From Thermoleophilaceae bacterium (GTDB taxonomy: Bacteria; Actinomycetota; Thermoleophilia; Solirubrobacterales; Thermoleophilaceae), in contig JAICRZ010000007.1 of assembly GCA_025937135.1 (NCBI GenBank), forward strand, positions 1-39,651: 39,651 bases of DNA, in the 5' to 3' direction. Below, one piece after another: positions 7,727-16,084 of this stretch (the stretch's first letter is position 1; the number at the start of each line of letters is the position of its first letter). Position numbers and translations under genes: made by a program. A model generated the notes under the pieces. It ran no database searches, was not told the origin of the DNA, and saw nothing but the letters and a program-made list of their open reading frames with translations.

Positions 7727-8281
7727 ATGCCCACTCGCGAGAAGCCCAAGAGCAGCAGCGGCAGCCGGAAGAACGGCACCCAGGCAACGGCCAACGGAAG
7801 CGCCGAGCGGCCGTTCATGAGGGTCAACAAGGGGCTGGGCGCGATCGCCGTCTACAAGCCGGGACGGGTGGCGCTGCTGCTGCTCGTGACGGTCGTGGCC
7901 GTACTGGCCGCCGGGTTCGCCGTTGGCCGCGCGACCGAATCGCAGGACGTGAGCGCCGGCCCGTCGTCCGGCGCCGTCCGCGCCGCTCGCTCGAGCGGGT
8001 TCGAGGCGGGCTTCCGCACGGGCGTCGAGCGCGGCCGCGCCCAGCGCCCGGCGCCGGCGGCAGCCAAGCCGGCGAAGCCGGCCAAGCCGCGCGCCGCAGC
8101 GAAGCCCGCGGCGCCGGCCGCGCTGAGCGCCGCCGAGGCGCTGGCGGCGGGCGTGCCCTACATCGTCAAGGTCAGCCACGACGGCGGCCGAACGCAGCTC
8201 CTGCGTCACGTCCAGATGGACCGCGGCGCGACGTACTGGATCTGTCCCGACGGAAACATCTGCACCCGACCAGGCGGCTGA
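7727..8281 (+). CDS. Small single-pass membrane protein of unknown function
   Basis: A 184-residue protein. A charged, Ser-rich N-terminus is followed by one membrane segment (VALLLLVTVVAVLAAGFAVG, about residues 47-66), a Pro/Ala/Lys-rich extracytoplasmic spacer with repeated KPAKPAKP, and a compact C-terminal piece (YIVKVSHDGGRTQLLRHVQM, then ATYWICPDGNIC) with two cysteines. No family was recognised. It starts 11 bases after the coiled-coil gene and ends 16 bases before the chain-length kinase, so the three are probably one transcript. The topology (short inside, spacer, small outside domain) would suit a wall-spanning partner of the polysaccharide export machinery, which is inference. Confidence 0.75.
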   Translation: MPTREKPKSSSGSRKNGTQATANGSAERPFMRVNKGLGAIAVYKPGRVALLLLVTVVAVLAAGFAVGRATESQDVSAGPSSGAVRAARSSGFEAGFRTGVERGRAQRPAPAAAKPAKPAKPRAAAKPAAPAALSAAEALAAGVPYIVKVSHDGGRTQLLRHVQMDRGATYWICPDGNICTRPGG

Positions 8282-8297
8282 CGGAGGCAATAACGGC

Positions 8298-9902
8298 ATG
8301 GGATCAGCACATGACTTCAGTGTGCTCTGGCGCTTTCGCTGGCTGCTGCTGACGTTGGCACCGGTGGTGGCGATCGCGACGTACGTGATCAGCAGCGAGC
8401 AGCAGAAGACCTACAAGGCGACCGGGACGGCGCAGGTGGAATCCGGCGGCTCGGATGCGCTGAGCGCGGTCACCGACGAGCAGGCGGTGCGCGTGAGCAA
8501 CGTGAACGCCGAGCTGGCGCGGAGCAACGACGTGCTCGCGCGGGCCGCAAGGATGCTTCGCGGTTCGGGCGGCGTCTCGTCGTTCAGCGACCACGTCGAC
8601 GTGACCGCACGCGGCGACGTCGGCCTGCTCGACTTCGCCGGCCGCGACCACAGCCCGGCCCGTGCAGCCGCCTACGCCCGTGCATACGTGACGGCGTTCG
8701 CCGGTTACGTGAACCGCCAGGCGGCGGCCGACCGTGAGCGACAGCTCGCACCGCTTCAGCAGCAGCTCGCGGACGTGAACCGCAGGCTGAACGCACGCGA
8801 GGGCGTTCTGCCGCGCGCGAGTCAGTCCAGCGACCCGCGCATCGCGACGCTCACGAGCCAGGCCAGTGCGCTACAGACGCAGCTCGCGCAGCAGTCGGGC
8901 GCGCCGATCTCCACGGTCCGCGTGATCCAGCAGCCGTCCGTCCCCACGTCGGCGGACACGCCGAAGCCGGTGCGCGACGCTCTGCTCGCCCTGCTGGCCT
9001 TCGTCCTGCTCGGCGCCGGGCTGACCTATCTCGGCTTCGCGCTCACGAACCGCTACGAGTCGGCGAGCGCGGCAGCCGAGGATCTCGACCTGCCGCTGCT
9101 CGGCGAGCTGCCGCGGTCGGGACCCGCCAGGCCGCGTGCCCAGGAGGCGTTGCGCGCGCTGCGCACGAACGTGATGTTCATCCTGAGCCTTCAGCCGCGC
9201 CGGTCGGGACTCCAAGCGCACTCGAACGGCCACAACGGCAACGGCAACGGCAACGGCCATGACGCCGACCCGGCCGGCGGGCGCACGCTGCTGGTGACGG
9301 GGCCGGAGCGCGCTTCTGGCAAGAGCTACGTGACCGCGAACCTCTGCCGCACGCTCGTGGCCGACGGACGCCGGGTGATCGCGATCGATGCCGACCTGCG
9401 CCGGCCGACGCTCGCGCAGGACCTGATGGTGCCGTCCGAGCCGGGGCTCGGCGACCTGCTGACCGGAAGGCAGCGCGATCTCGACAGTCTCATGTTCGAG
9501 GTGCCGCGCTCGCCGATCGTCGCCCGCCGCGGCGGGGAGCTCGACGTGGTCGCGGCGGGCGGCGCCGTCGAGGATCCGGTCGAGGCGCTGTCGTCCGAGT
9601 CGATGGCCGAAGCGCTCGAGGACCTGCGCAGCCGCAGCGACGCGATCGTGGTGCTCGATACGCCTCCCGCGCTCGGCCTGGCGGACGCGGTGGTGCTCGC
9701 CCGTCACTGCGACGGCGTCGTGTTCGTGATCGACGCCAAGCGCACCAGCCGGCGCCGTGCTCGTCGCGCGATCCAGGCGCTGCGTTCGGTGCACGCTCCG
9801 ATCATCGGCTTCGTCTACAACCGGGCGCCGCGCGGCGAGGTCGCGTACATCAACTACCAGCAGCGCTACGAGTCGGCTCCCACTCCCGAGCCGATCGCCT
9901 AG
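8298..9902 (+). CDS. Polysaccharide co-polymerase / BY-type tyrosine kinase (Wzz-Wzc/CpsCD fusion)
   Basis: A 534-residue protein. A first membrane helix (about 14-31) and a second (about 227-250) enclose a Wzz-like extracytoplasmic part with coiled-coil segments. The cytoplasmic kinase domain carries a Walker A variant (GPERASGKS, K342), Walker A' (VIAIDADLRRP) and Walker B (IVVLDTPP, D454). The last 20 residues contain three tyrosines (517, 520, 524), the usual autophosphorylation cluster. Such proteins set chain length and control export through Wzy. A GGAGG ribosome-binding site lies 10 bases before the ATG. An Asn/Gly linker (about 310-320) separates the membrane and kinase parts. It heads a run with a glycosyltransferase and a polymerase. 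Confidence 0.9.
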   Translation: MGSAHDFSVLWRFRWLLLTLAPVVAIATYVISSEQQKTYKATGTAQVESGGSDALSAVTDEQAVRVSNVNAELARSNDVLARAARMLRGSGGVSSFSDHVDVTARGDVGLLDFAGRDHSPARAAAYARAYVTAFAGYVNRQAAADRERQLAPLQQQLADVNRRLNAREGVLPRASQSSDPRIATLTSQASALQTQLAQQSGAPISTVRVIQQPSVPTSADTPKPVRDALLALLAFVLLGAGLTYLGFALTNRYESASAAAEDLDLPLLGELPRSGPARPRAQEALRALRTNVMFILSLQPRRSGLQAHSNGHNGNGNGNGHDADPAGGRTLLVTGPERASGKSYVTANLCRTLVADGRRVIAIDADLRRPTLAQDLMVPSEPGLGDLLTGRQRDLDSLMFEVPRSPIVARRGGELDVVAAGGAVEDPVEALSSESMAEALEDLRSRSDAIVVLDTPPALGLADAVVLARHCDGVVFVIDAKRTSRRRARRAIQALRSVHAPIIGFVYNRAPRGEVAYINYQQRYESAPTPEPIA

Positions 9903-9923
9903 CAGCGCGCCTGGGGCGGGACC

Positions 9924-11090
9924 GTGCGCGAGCGCGATGTGATCGTTACGCCGTTCGCCCCGGCGCTCGGCGGCGGCGGGCGGCTGCGGACCTACGCGGT
10001 AGCCGCGGCCCTCGCGCGGCTCCATTCCGTGGAGGTGGTGTTCGCCCGCTCGGACGGTGACGAGCCGAGCCGCGAGTACCGCGAGCTCGCGGGCGTGAGC
10101 TTCACCGCCGTGGCCCGCTCGCCGATGGCGCGCCGGGGCTTCGCCTACGTCACGCAACGCGTCCGCGACCATGTACCCGGGAGCTGGGCGCGCTGCGTCT
10201 GGCCGGGGCTCGGCGCCGCGGGACTCGAGCGCGCAGGGTCAGACGGCGAGACGCGGCTGATCGCGGACGGGCTGGTGGCGGCAGCGGCCCTGACACGCGC
10301 GATGTCCACACGCCCGATCGTGTACCTCGCGCACAACTTCGAGTCGGGCTTCCGTCACCAGCTCGACGAGGTCAGCCCGGCCGAGCACCGGCGGCTGCGG
10401 CGCTTCGAGCGCGAGGTCCTCGAGCGCGCGAGCGAGACCTGGATGGTCTCCGAGCGCGATGCCGAGGCCGCGCGCGAGCTGGCGCCACGGTCGCGCGTGC
10501 GGGTGGTGCCGAACGCCGTCGACGTCCAGGCGATCGAGCCCGTCGAGCCCCCCGCCGACAGCGCGGTCGTGCTGTTCGTTGCGGACTTCCGGTACGAACC
10601 GAACCGCCACGGCCTCCGGATGCTGCTCGACGAGGTGATGCCGGAGCTGTGGCGCACGCATCCGCACGCGTGCCTGAACGTGGTCGGCCGTGGGCTCGAG
10701 GACCGCGAGCCGGGCGACCCGCGCGTGCGCTTCGCCGGCTTCGTGCCCAGCCTGTCCTCCTGCTACGCGACCGCGGCGTGCGCCGCCGTCCCGCTCCGCC
10801 ATGGCGGCGGCTCGCCGCTGAAGTTCGTGGAGGCGCTGGCGTACGGGATCCCGGTCGTGGCCACGCGCTACGCCGCCCGCGGGCTGGCCGCCGACGAGGG
10901 CGCGCACTACCTCGCCGCCGACGAGCCTTCGGAATATGCCGCGGCGATCGCATCGACCTTCGATGGGGACGGCGCCGCCATGGCGGGACGCGGGCGCCGG
11001 CTCGCCGAGGAGCGCTACTCGGTCGAGGCGCTGGCGGAACTGCTCGCGCGCGAGCCCGCGGTGGAGGAGCGCGATGCGGTACGCGCCTAG
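9924..11090 (+). CDS. GT4-family glycosyltransferase
   Basis: A 388-residue GT-B fold enzyme. The N-terminal half has the glycine-rich acceptor loop (FAPALGGGGRLRTYA). The C-terminal half has VLFVADFRYEPNRHGLRML and the donor-binding stretch GGGSPLKFVEALAYGIPVV, typical of GT4 retaining enzymes that use nucleotide sugars. It probably adds a sugar to a lipid-linked repeat unit at the inner face of the membrane. The GTG start follows GGGGCGGG. It sits 21 bases after the chain-length kinase and overlaps the downstream polymerase gene by 17 bases, so the genes are translationally coupled. Sugar specificity cannot be read from sequence. Confidence 0.88.
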   Translation: MRERDVIVTPFAPALGGGGRLRTYAVAAALARLHSVEVVFARSDGDEPSREYRELAGVSFTAVARSPMARRGFAYVTQRVRDHVPGSWARCVWPGLGAAGLERAGSDGETRLIADGLVAAAALTRAMSTRPIVYLAHNFESGFRHQLDEVSPAEHRRLRRFEREVLERASETWMVSERDAEAARELAPRSRVRVVPNAVDVQAIEPVEPPADSAVVLFVADFRYEPNRHGLRMLLDEVMPELWRTHPHACLNVVGRGLEDREPGDPRVRFAGFVPSLSSCYATAACAAVPLRHGGGSPLKFVEALAYGIPVVATRYAARGLAADEGAHYLAADEPSEYAAAIASTFDGDGAAMAGRGRRLAEERYSVEALAELLAREPAVEERDAVRA

Positions 11091-12465
11091 GCTCCCCGTC
11101 GACCTCGCGCCACCGCTCCTGATCGTGGCCGCCGCGCTGCTCGTGGTCGCGGCCGCGAGCGCGGGCGGCAGCGTGATGCTGGCGGCCTTCACGGCGCTGG
11201 TGGCGGCGGGCTACGCGGTGTTCCGGCCGTGGCTCGTGTTCTCCGTGCTGCTGCTCGCGGTGGTGCTGCTCGAGGACGACAAGAGCGGCTTTCTCTCGTT
11301 CACCTCCGGGTTCTACGACGGGACGATCGTGCCGACGGACCTCCTGTTCGCGACGCTGATCGCCGCCGTGACGGTGGACCTCGCGCGGACCGGCGTGCGA
11401 CCGCAGACGCCGGGGCCGTTCGCGGCGCCGCTCGTGGCGCTGCTGCTCGTTTCGCTCGGCGGCGCGGTGACCGGCCACTACGACGGGGCCACGCTGCACG
11501 CCGTCCTGAGCCAGCTTCGCCCGCTGCTCTACCTGATCGTCCTCCCGTTCCTCTACGTGAACATCGGGCCGGCGCGCGACGCGACGCGAAAGCTCCTCCT
11601 CGCGGCGATGGCGCTGGCCGGCATCAAGGCGGTCGAGGGCCTGATCGGCTTCGTCCTCGGACAGGGTCACCCGCTCAACGACGGCGTGCTCACCTACATC
11701 AGCCCCGCGCCCAACTGGCTGCTGCTGTTCCTCCTGCTCACGCTGCTGGCCGCTTCGCTCGAGGGCGCGCGCACGCCCGCCTGGAGCAAGCTCGGCGCGC
11801 CGCTCGCCTTCGCCGCGCTGCTGTTCGCGTTCCGGCGCAGCTTCTACATCGCGGGTGCCTTCGGGTTCGGCCTGATCCTGGTGGTCGCACGCGGAGCGAA
11901 GGGACGCCGCGCGGCGGTCGCCGCGGGCGCGATCGCGGTGGTGTTCGCGCTCGGGGGACTGCTGGGCGGCGGGCCGGTCCGGGCCGTGACCGACCGGGCG
12001 CTGTCGCTGAACCCGGCCGAGGTGTCCTCGACCACCGAGGACCGCTACCGCGTCGGCGAGCGTCGCAATGTGGTCTGGCAGGTGCGCCACCATCCCGTGA
12101 TGGGGCTCGGCCTCGGCGTCCCGTGGAGCGCGCACTATCCGCTCTCGTTCGAGTACTCCGGCGGGCGCCAGTACACCCACGTGGTGGCGCTCTGGTACTG
12201 GCTCAAGCTCGGCATCGCCGGACTCGCCGTCTACCTGTGGCTGATGGCGACCGCGCTCTGGGCGTCCTACCGCGTCTGGCGAAAACATCCCGACGCGCTG
12301 GTGCGCAGCGCGGGCCTTGCGCTGCTGGCGATGTTCATCGGGCTTCTCTTCATGGAGACGACGCAGTCCTTCACCGGCGTGGAGCCGCGCTTCACGATCA
12401 TCGAGGCGGCCACGTTCGGCTGGCTGGCGGTCGCGATGCGCGCCCGGCGCACTATCGGCGCGTAG
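11074..12465 (+). CDS. O-antigen ligase/polymerase (Wzy-type) membrane protein
   Basis: A 463-residue polytopic protein with about ten or more hydrophobic segments. A large loop before the last helices holds the conserved region (RYRVGERRNVVWQVRHHPVM, then GLGLGVPWSAHY and the region around YTHVVALWYWLKLG), as in Wzy_C/O-antigen ligase proteins. It would polymerise or ligate lipid-linked repeat units on the outer face of the membrane. The ATG at 11074 has a strong GGAGGAG ribosome-binding site inside the end of the upstream glycosyltransferase gene. Its stop overlaps the convergent hydrolase gene by 14 bases. A second polymerase-like gene lies at 29071. Confidence 0.87.
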   Translation: MRYAPRLPVDLAPPLLIVAAALLVVAAASAGGSVMLAAFTALVAAGYAVFRPWLVFSVLLLAVVLLEDDKSGFLSFTSGFYDGTIVPTDLLFATLIAAVTVDLARTGVRPQTPGPFAAPLVALLLVSLGGAVTGHYDGATLHAVLSQLRPLLYLIVLPFLYVNIGPARDATRKLLLAAMALAGIKAVEGLIGFVLGQGHPLNDGVLTYISPAPNWLLLFLLLTLLAASLEGARTPAWSKLGAPLAFAALLFAFRRSFYIAGAFGFGLILVVARGAKGRRAAVAAGAIAVVFALGGLLGGGPVRAVTDRALSLNPAEVSSTTEDRYRVGERRNVVWQVRHHPVMGLGLGVPWSAHYPLSFEYSGGRQYTHVVALWYWLKLGIAGLAVYLWLMATALWASYRVWRKHPDALVRSAGLALLAMFIGLLFMETTQSFTGVEPRFTIIEAATFGWLAVAMRARRTIGA

Positions 12466-13555
12466 CTCGGCTCAGCGCCTTCCAGGCTGGCTTCGCCGTG
12501 CCGTCGCTGCGCAGGAGGCCGTACCACTTGCTCATGTCGGTCGGCGCGTCGGCGGCGTGCTGGTCGTCGCGGTAGTTGTAGATGAGCACCCCGTCCACCC
12601 AGCCGTAGCTGCGCGCGATGTCGAGCATGCGCTCGAGGTACTCGGCCTGCTGAGCGTCGCTCACGCACGGCGGGCGGTCGGGGCAGGTCGCCCAGCCGAT
12701 CTCGGTGATCCAGAACGGCTTGCCGCCGGCGCCGTGTGCGGCGAAGCGGTCGTGCACCTGCTCGATCCTCCGGAACTGCCAGCGCGTCTCGCCCGCGGGC
12801 GTGTACTCGTCGGGCGACGCCCCGTTCGAATACGGATGAACGGCCACGCCGTCGATCCAGTTCGCCAGGTCGGGCTCGGCCGCGAACATCGCGTCGACCC
12901 ACTCAACCTGCGGCCCCGAGGGGCTGATCCCCGTCGTGTCCGCCTCGATCAGGAAGCGCGCACGCGGGTTGCTCGCGCGCCCGGCCTTGACCGCGGCCTT
13001 GACGAGGCGCGCGTACGTGACCGGGTTGGGGCCGCCCGGGTTCTGCATGAACTCGGCCAGGTAGGGCTCGTTCCAGACCTCGAACCAGCTCGCGGGCCGG
13101 TACGGCAGGTGCGGGTGGGAGCGCCAGAAGGCGCCGTCCGGGCCGTAGCGGCCCACCACGTCCGCCACCATGCGAGCGAAGTCCTGCACCTCGCGCGACG
13201 CCGTGGGAAGCACGAACCGCCCGAGGCCGGTCCACGGCGCCGAGCAGTCCAGCACCGGGAGGACCCTGAAGCCGTTGCGCGCCGCATCGGCGACGAAGGC
13301 GTCGGCCTGGGACCAGCGGTAGCGGCCGCGGGTCGGCTCGATCTCGGCCCAGCAGATCTCGTCGCGCAGGACGCGCATCTCCGGCTGCTCCTTGCGGATC
13401 TGCGGGAGGTCGTAGGCCGAGTTGAGGCCGAGCTCGATGCTCCGGTCCGGTCCCGGCCGCAGGGCGAACGCGAGGCCGAGCGCGCACGCGACCAACGCGA
13501 CCGCGCCCACGACGGCGAGCCTCAACGACGGCCGGCGCGAGCTCCACTTCCCCAT
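12452..13555 (-). CDS. Secreted glycoside hydrolase, GH39/PslG-like (short paralogue)
   Basis: A 367-residue protein with an N-terminal signal anchor (about 11-32) and a TIM-barrel glycosidase domain. The acid/base motif WNEP (E163) and the nucleophile motif WITEIGW (E285) are intact. PslG-like enzymes in polysaccharide loci cut or trim their own glycan during export, which fits the placement here. It lies 25 bases downstream of a longer paralogue on the same strand. The two share the blocks WFEVWNEPY, FMQNPGGP and ITEIGW. The ATG was chosen because the hydrophobic segment begins about ten residues later; no strong ribosome-binding site is visible. Confidence 0.85.
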   Translation of the reverse strand: MGKWSSRRPSLRLAVVGAVALVACALGLAFALRPGPDRSIELGLNSAYDLPQIRKEQPEMRVLRDEICWAEIEPTRGRYRWSQADAFVADAARNGFRVLPVLDCSAPWTGLGRFVLPTASREVQDFARMVADVVGRYGPDGAFWRSHPHLPYRPASWFEVWNEPYLAEFMQNPGGPNPVTYARLVKAAVKAGRASNPRARFLIEADTTGISPSGPQVEWVDAMFAAEPDLANWIDGVAVHPYSNGASPDEYTPAGETRWQFRRIEQVHDRFAAHGAGGKPFWITEIGWATCPDRPPCVSDAQQAEYLERMLDIARSYGWVDGVLIYNYRDDQHAADAPTDMSKWYGLLRSDGTAKPAWKALSRATRR

Positions 13556-13580
13556 ACGGGAAGCATGGCGTAGTCGCCGG

Positions 13581-14993
13581 TTAGGGCGTTTCCATCGCCC
13601 GCCGGAGCACGTCGAACGCGGGCTTCGGCGAGAAGTCCGGGCGCAGGAGCCCGTACCAGCGCTCCGAGTCGGACGGGTAGCTCGCGGCGCGGTAGTCGTC
13701 GCGGTAGCGGAACGGCAGGATCGCGTCGACCCAGCCATACGACTTCGCCATCGAGATCACGTACGACAGGTAGTCGGCCTGCTGCTGCTCGCTCACACAG
13801 CCGCTGTTCGCGGGGCATGTCGACCAGCCGATCTCGGTGATCCAGAAGTGCTTGTCCGCGGCCCCGTGCGCGACGAACGCAGCGCGCATCTCCTCGATCC
13901 GGCGGAAGTAGCTGCGGTCCTTGTTGCCGGGCGTGTAGATGCTGGGGTCGCGGCCGACGCCGGCGTAGGGATGCACGGCGACCGCATCGATGTAGTCGTT
14001 CAGGTTGGGCACCGCGGCGTACATGCCGTCGGCCCACGGCGCGCGTGCGTTGTTCGGCTGGATCGCGTAGGTGTCCGCCTCGGCGAGGAAGTGCACGGAC
14101 GGGTTGCGCGCGTGACCGGCCTCGGCCGCTGCCTTCACGAGGCGCGCGTAGATGCCCGGGTCCGGGCCGCCGGGGTTCTGCATGAAGTCGCCGATGTACG
14201 GCTCGTTCCACACCTCGAACCAGGTGACCGGGTGGTACGGCACCTCGGGGTGGGCCTGCCAGAGCGCGCCGCCGGGGCCGTAGCGCGCCACCACGTCGCC
14301 GACCATGCGGGCGTAGTCGGCCAGCGCCGTGGGGCTCGACGGCACCTCGAAGGTCTTGAGGCCCGTCCACGCCGGCGAGCAGTTGAGCAGCGCAAGCGTG
14401 GTGAGGTTCTGCCTGGCGGCGTCGAGCACGAAGCTGTCGATCGAGCTCCAGTCGTAGCTGCCCTGCACCGGTTCGAACTGGGCCCAGCACATGTCCTCGC
14501 GCGCGTAGGTGAGGTTCGGGAGCGCCGCCTTCATGCGGTCGAACGACTCGCCGGCGTTGAGGCCGTAGGCGATGTGGCCGGGCGCGACCGGCGGAGTGGT
14601 GCCGGCGGGGACCGAGACGCTGCTGTCAGCCGGCGCCGGCGGGGGCGACGGCTTCCGCGGTGAATGCCTGCGGGCGCGCTTCACGCAGCGCACGCGCCGC
14701 TTGCGCGAGTGGTGCCGCATGCAGGACCGGTAGCGGGCACCGACGGAGCGGCAGCGCCGCCGCGCGCGCTTGCCGCCCGTGCTCGCGCACGCCATGCGGC
14801 GCACCACACGCTTGACGCAGCGCATCCGGACGTGCTTGGCGCTGCGCTTGGCACAGGCGACCGCGCGGGCGCCGGCGGGCTTGCCCTTGGCGGCGGCCGG
14901 CGAGGCGGACACGCAGAGCAGGGCGGCGAGCGCGACGAGCAATACGAGGACGCGAGGGGGCACCCGAATGGGTCGGCGCGTCGGCACCCGCAC
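13581..14993 (-). CDS. Secreted glycoside hydrolase, GH39/PslG-like, with basic Cys-repeat module
   Basis: A 470-residue protein: signal peptide (about 10-35), a strongly basic Cys-repeat module (47-112), a Pro/Ser-rich linker (113-137) and a TIM-barrel glycosidase domain with WNEP (E264) and WITEIGW (E387). The catalytic domain is closely related to the downstream gene, so the pair arose by duplication, but only this copy has the basic module. The module may bind acidic polysaccharide or wall polymers; that is inference. GTG at 14993 is used as start; GTG codons at residues 3 and 11 are alternatives, and no clear ribosome-binding site separates them. It is divergent from the epimerase-headed operon at 15089. 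Confidence 0.85.
   Translation of the reverse strand: MRVPTRRPIRVPPRVLVLLVALAALLCVSASPAAAKGKPAGARAVACAKRSAKHVRMRCVKRVVRRMACASTGGKRARRRCRSVGARYRSCMRHHSRKRRVRCVKRARRHSPRKPSPPPAPADSSVSVPAGTTPPVAPGHIAYGLNAGESFDRMKAALPNLTYAREDMCWAQFEPVQGSYDWSSIDSFVLDAARQNLTTLALLNCSPAWTGLKTFEVPSSPTALADYARMVGDVVARYGPGGALWQAHPEVPYHPVTWFEVWNEPYIGDFMQNPGGPDPGIYARLVKAAAEAGHARNPSVHFLAEADTYAIQPNNARAPWADGMYAAVPNLNDYIDAVAVHPYAGVGRDPSIYTPGNKDRSYFRRIEEMRAAFVAHGAADKHFWITEIGWSTCPANSGCVSEQQQADYLSYVISMAKSYGWVDAILPFRYRDDYRAASYPSDSERWYGLLRPDFSPKPAFDVLRRAMETP
14658..14855 (-). repeat. Three 22-residue repeats with strict cysteine spacing, (C-x11-C-x9)3
   Basis: Six cysteines at residues 47, 59, 69, 81, 91 and 103 of the hydrolase are spaced 12, 10, 12, 10 and 12. 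The units share an Arg/Lys-rich body, usually with R-x-R or RRR before the second cysteine. Three units fill the region between the signal peptide and the proline linker. This is direct counting from the translation. Confidence 0.8.
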
Positions 14994-15053
14994 CCACGCG
15001 CGTGCAGCACGGCTGGACGGATGTACTAGTCACGCGACGCGCGAAACGAGAGC

Positions 15054-15083
15054 TGGCGCCGTGAGGCTGACCCGAGTTACGAT
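15054..15083 (+). promoter_or_regulatory. Promoter of the epimerase-headed operon, apparently leaderless
   Basis: TGGCGC (15054-15059), an 18-bp spacer and TACGAT (15078-15083) are followed after 5 bases by the ATG at 15089. There is no Shine-Dalgarno sequence. The layout is identical to that at 29036-29065. Confidence 0.55.
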
Positions 15084-15088
15084 CGATC

Positions 15089-16075
15089 ATGGAGACCCAA
15101 GAGGGGCAGACGCTTGTGACCGGCGGCGCCGGTTACGTGGGTTCGGCGACGGTGCGGGAGCTGCTGCGATCGGGGCGCCGCGTGCGCGTGCTCGACTCGC
15201 TGCTGCACGGCCAGCGCGACGTGGCCGAGGCGCTCGAGCGCGACGGCGCCGAGATCATCGAGGGAGACGTGCGCGACGCCGAGTCACGGCGGCTGGCGCT
15301 CGACGGCAGCTCGTCGGTGGTCCACCTGGCGGCGATCGTCGGCGACCCCGCCTGCGCCCGCGAGCCGGAGGTGTCCGAGCACGTGAACGTGGACGCCACG
15401 CGCGACCTCCTGGCCGACGCTCGCGCACAGGGCGTGGAGCGTTTCGTGTTCGCCTCGACCTGCTCGAACTACGGGCGCATGGCCGACCCGTCGGTGCCGA
15501 TCACCGAGGACGGCGAGCTGCGGCCGGTCTCGCGCTACGCCGAGCAGAAGGTGGCGATCGAGCGCGGCGTGCTGAACGGTGAGGCCGCCGGCATCAGCGG
15601 AACGTGCCTGCGCTTCGCGACCGTCTACGGAACCTCGCCGCGAATGCGCTTCGACCTGACGGTCAACGAGTTCACGCGCGATCTCTGGGACGACAAGGAC
15701 CTCGAGGTGTTCGGCGAGCGTTTCTGGCGCCCCTACATCCACGTGCGCGACGCCGCGCGCGCCATCCGCACCGTGCTCGACGCCGATCCGGAGGTGGTGG
15801 GAGGCGAGGTGTTCAACGCCGGGCGCTCGACGGAGAACTACCGGAAGCTCGACCTCGTGGACGTGATCCGCGCGCACACGCCGAGTGGGCGGGTGACCTT
15901 CGTGCGGCGCGAAGAGGACCCGCGCGACTACAAGGTCAGCTTCGAGAAGATCAAGCAGACGCTCGGCTTCGAGACCGCGATGACGGTGCCCGACGGAGTC
16001 CGCGAGGTGATCGGCGCCCTCGCGGCCGGGCGCTTCGAGGACCCGTACGACCGCCGCTACCGCAACGTCGACTGA
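15089..16075 (+). CDS. NAD-dependent epimerase/dehydratase (extended SDR)
   Basis: A 328-residue sugar-nucleotide SDR. The NAD loop TGGAGYVGS is at the N-terminus, followed by VVHLAAIVGDP, the active-site serine region FASTCSNYG, and the catalytic Y-x3-K in YAEQK. Enzymes of this type epimerise or dehydrate nucleotide sugars. As first gene of an operon with two aminotransferases it probably shapes an amino-sugar donor. It starts 5 bases after a -10 element and ends 9 bases before the asparagine-synthetase-like gene. The exact reaction (4-epimerase, 4,6-dehydratase or reductase) cannot be decided by eye. Confidence 0.88.
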   Translation: METQEGQTLVTGGAGYVGSATVRELLRSGRRVRVLDSLLHGQRDVAEALERDGAEIIEGDVRDAESRRLALDGSSSVVHLAAIVGDPACAREPEVSEHVNVDATRDLLADARAQGVERFVFASTCSNYGRMADPSVPITEDGELRPVSRYAEQKVAIERGVLNGEAAGISGTCLRFATVYGTSPRMRFDLTVNEFTRDLWDDKDLEVFGERFWRPYIHVRDAARAIRTVLDADPEVVGGEVFNAGRSTENYRKLDLVDVIRAHTPSGRVTFVRREEDPRDYKVSFEKIKQTLGFETAMTVPDGVREVIGALAAGRFEDPYDRRYRNVD

Positions 16076-16084
16076 GGGCCGGGA

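Noticed and set aside
10372-12288. Long open frame of 638 codons on the minus strand, antisense to the glycosyltransferase and polymerase genes
   Set aside because: Arg/Gln/His-rich low-complexity translation with no family motif. It is the usual artefact opposite a GC-rich gene.
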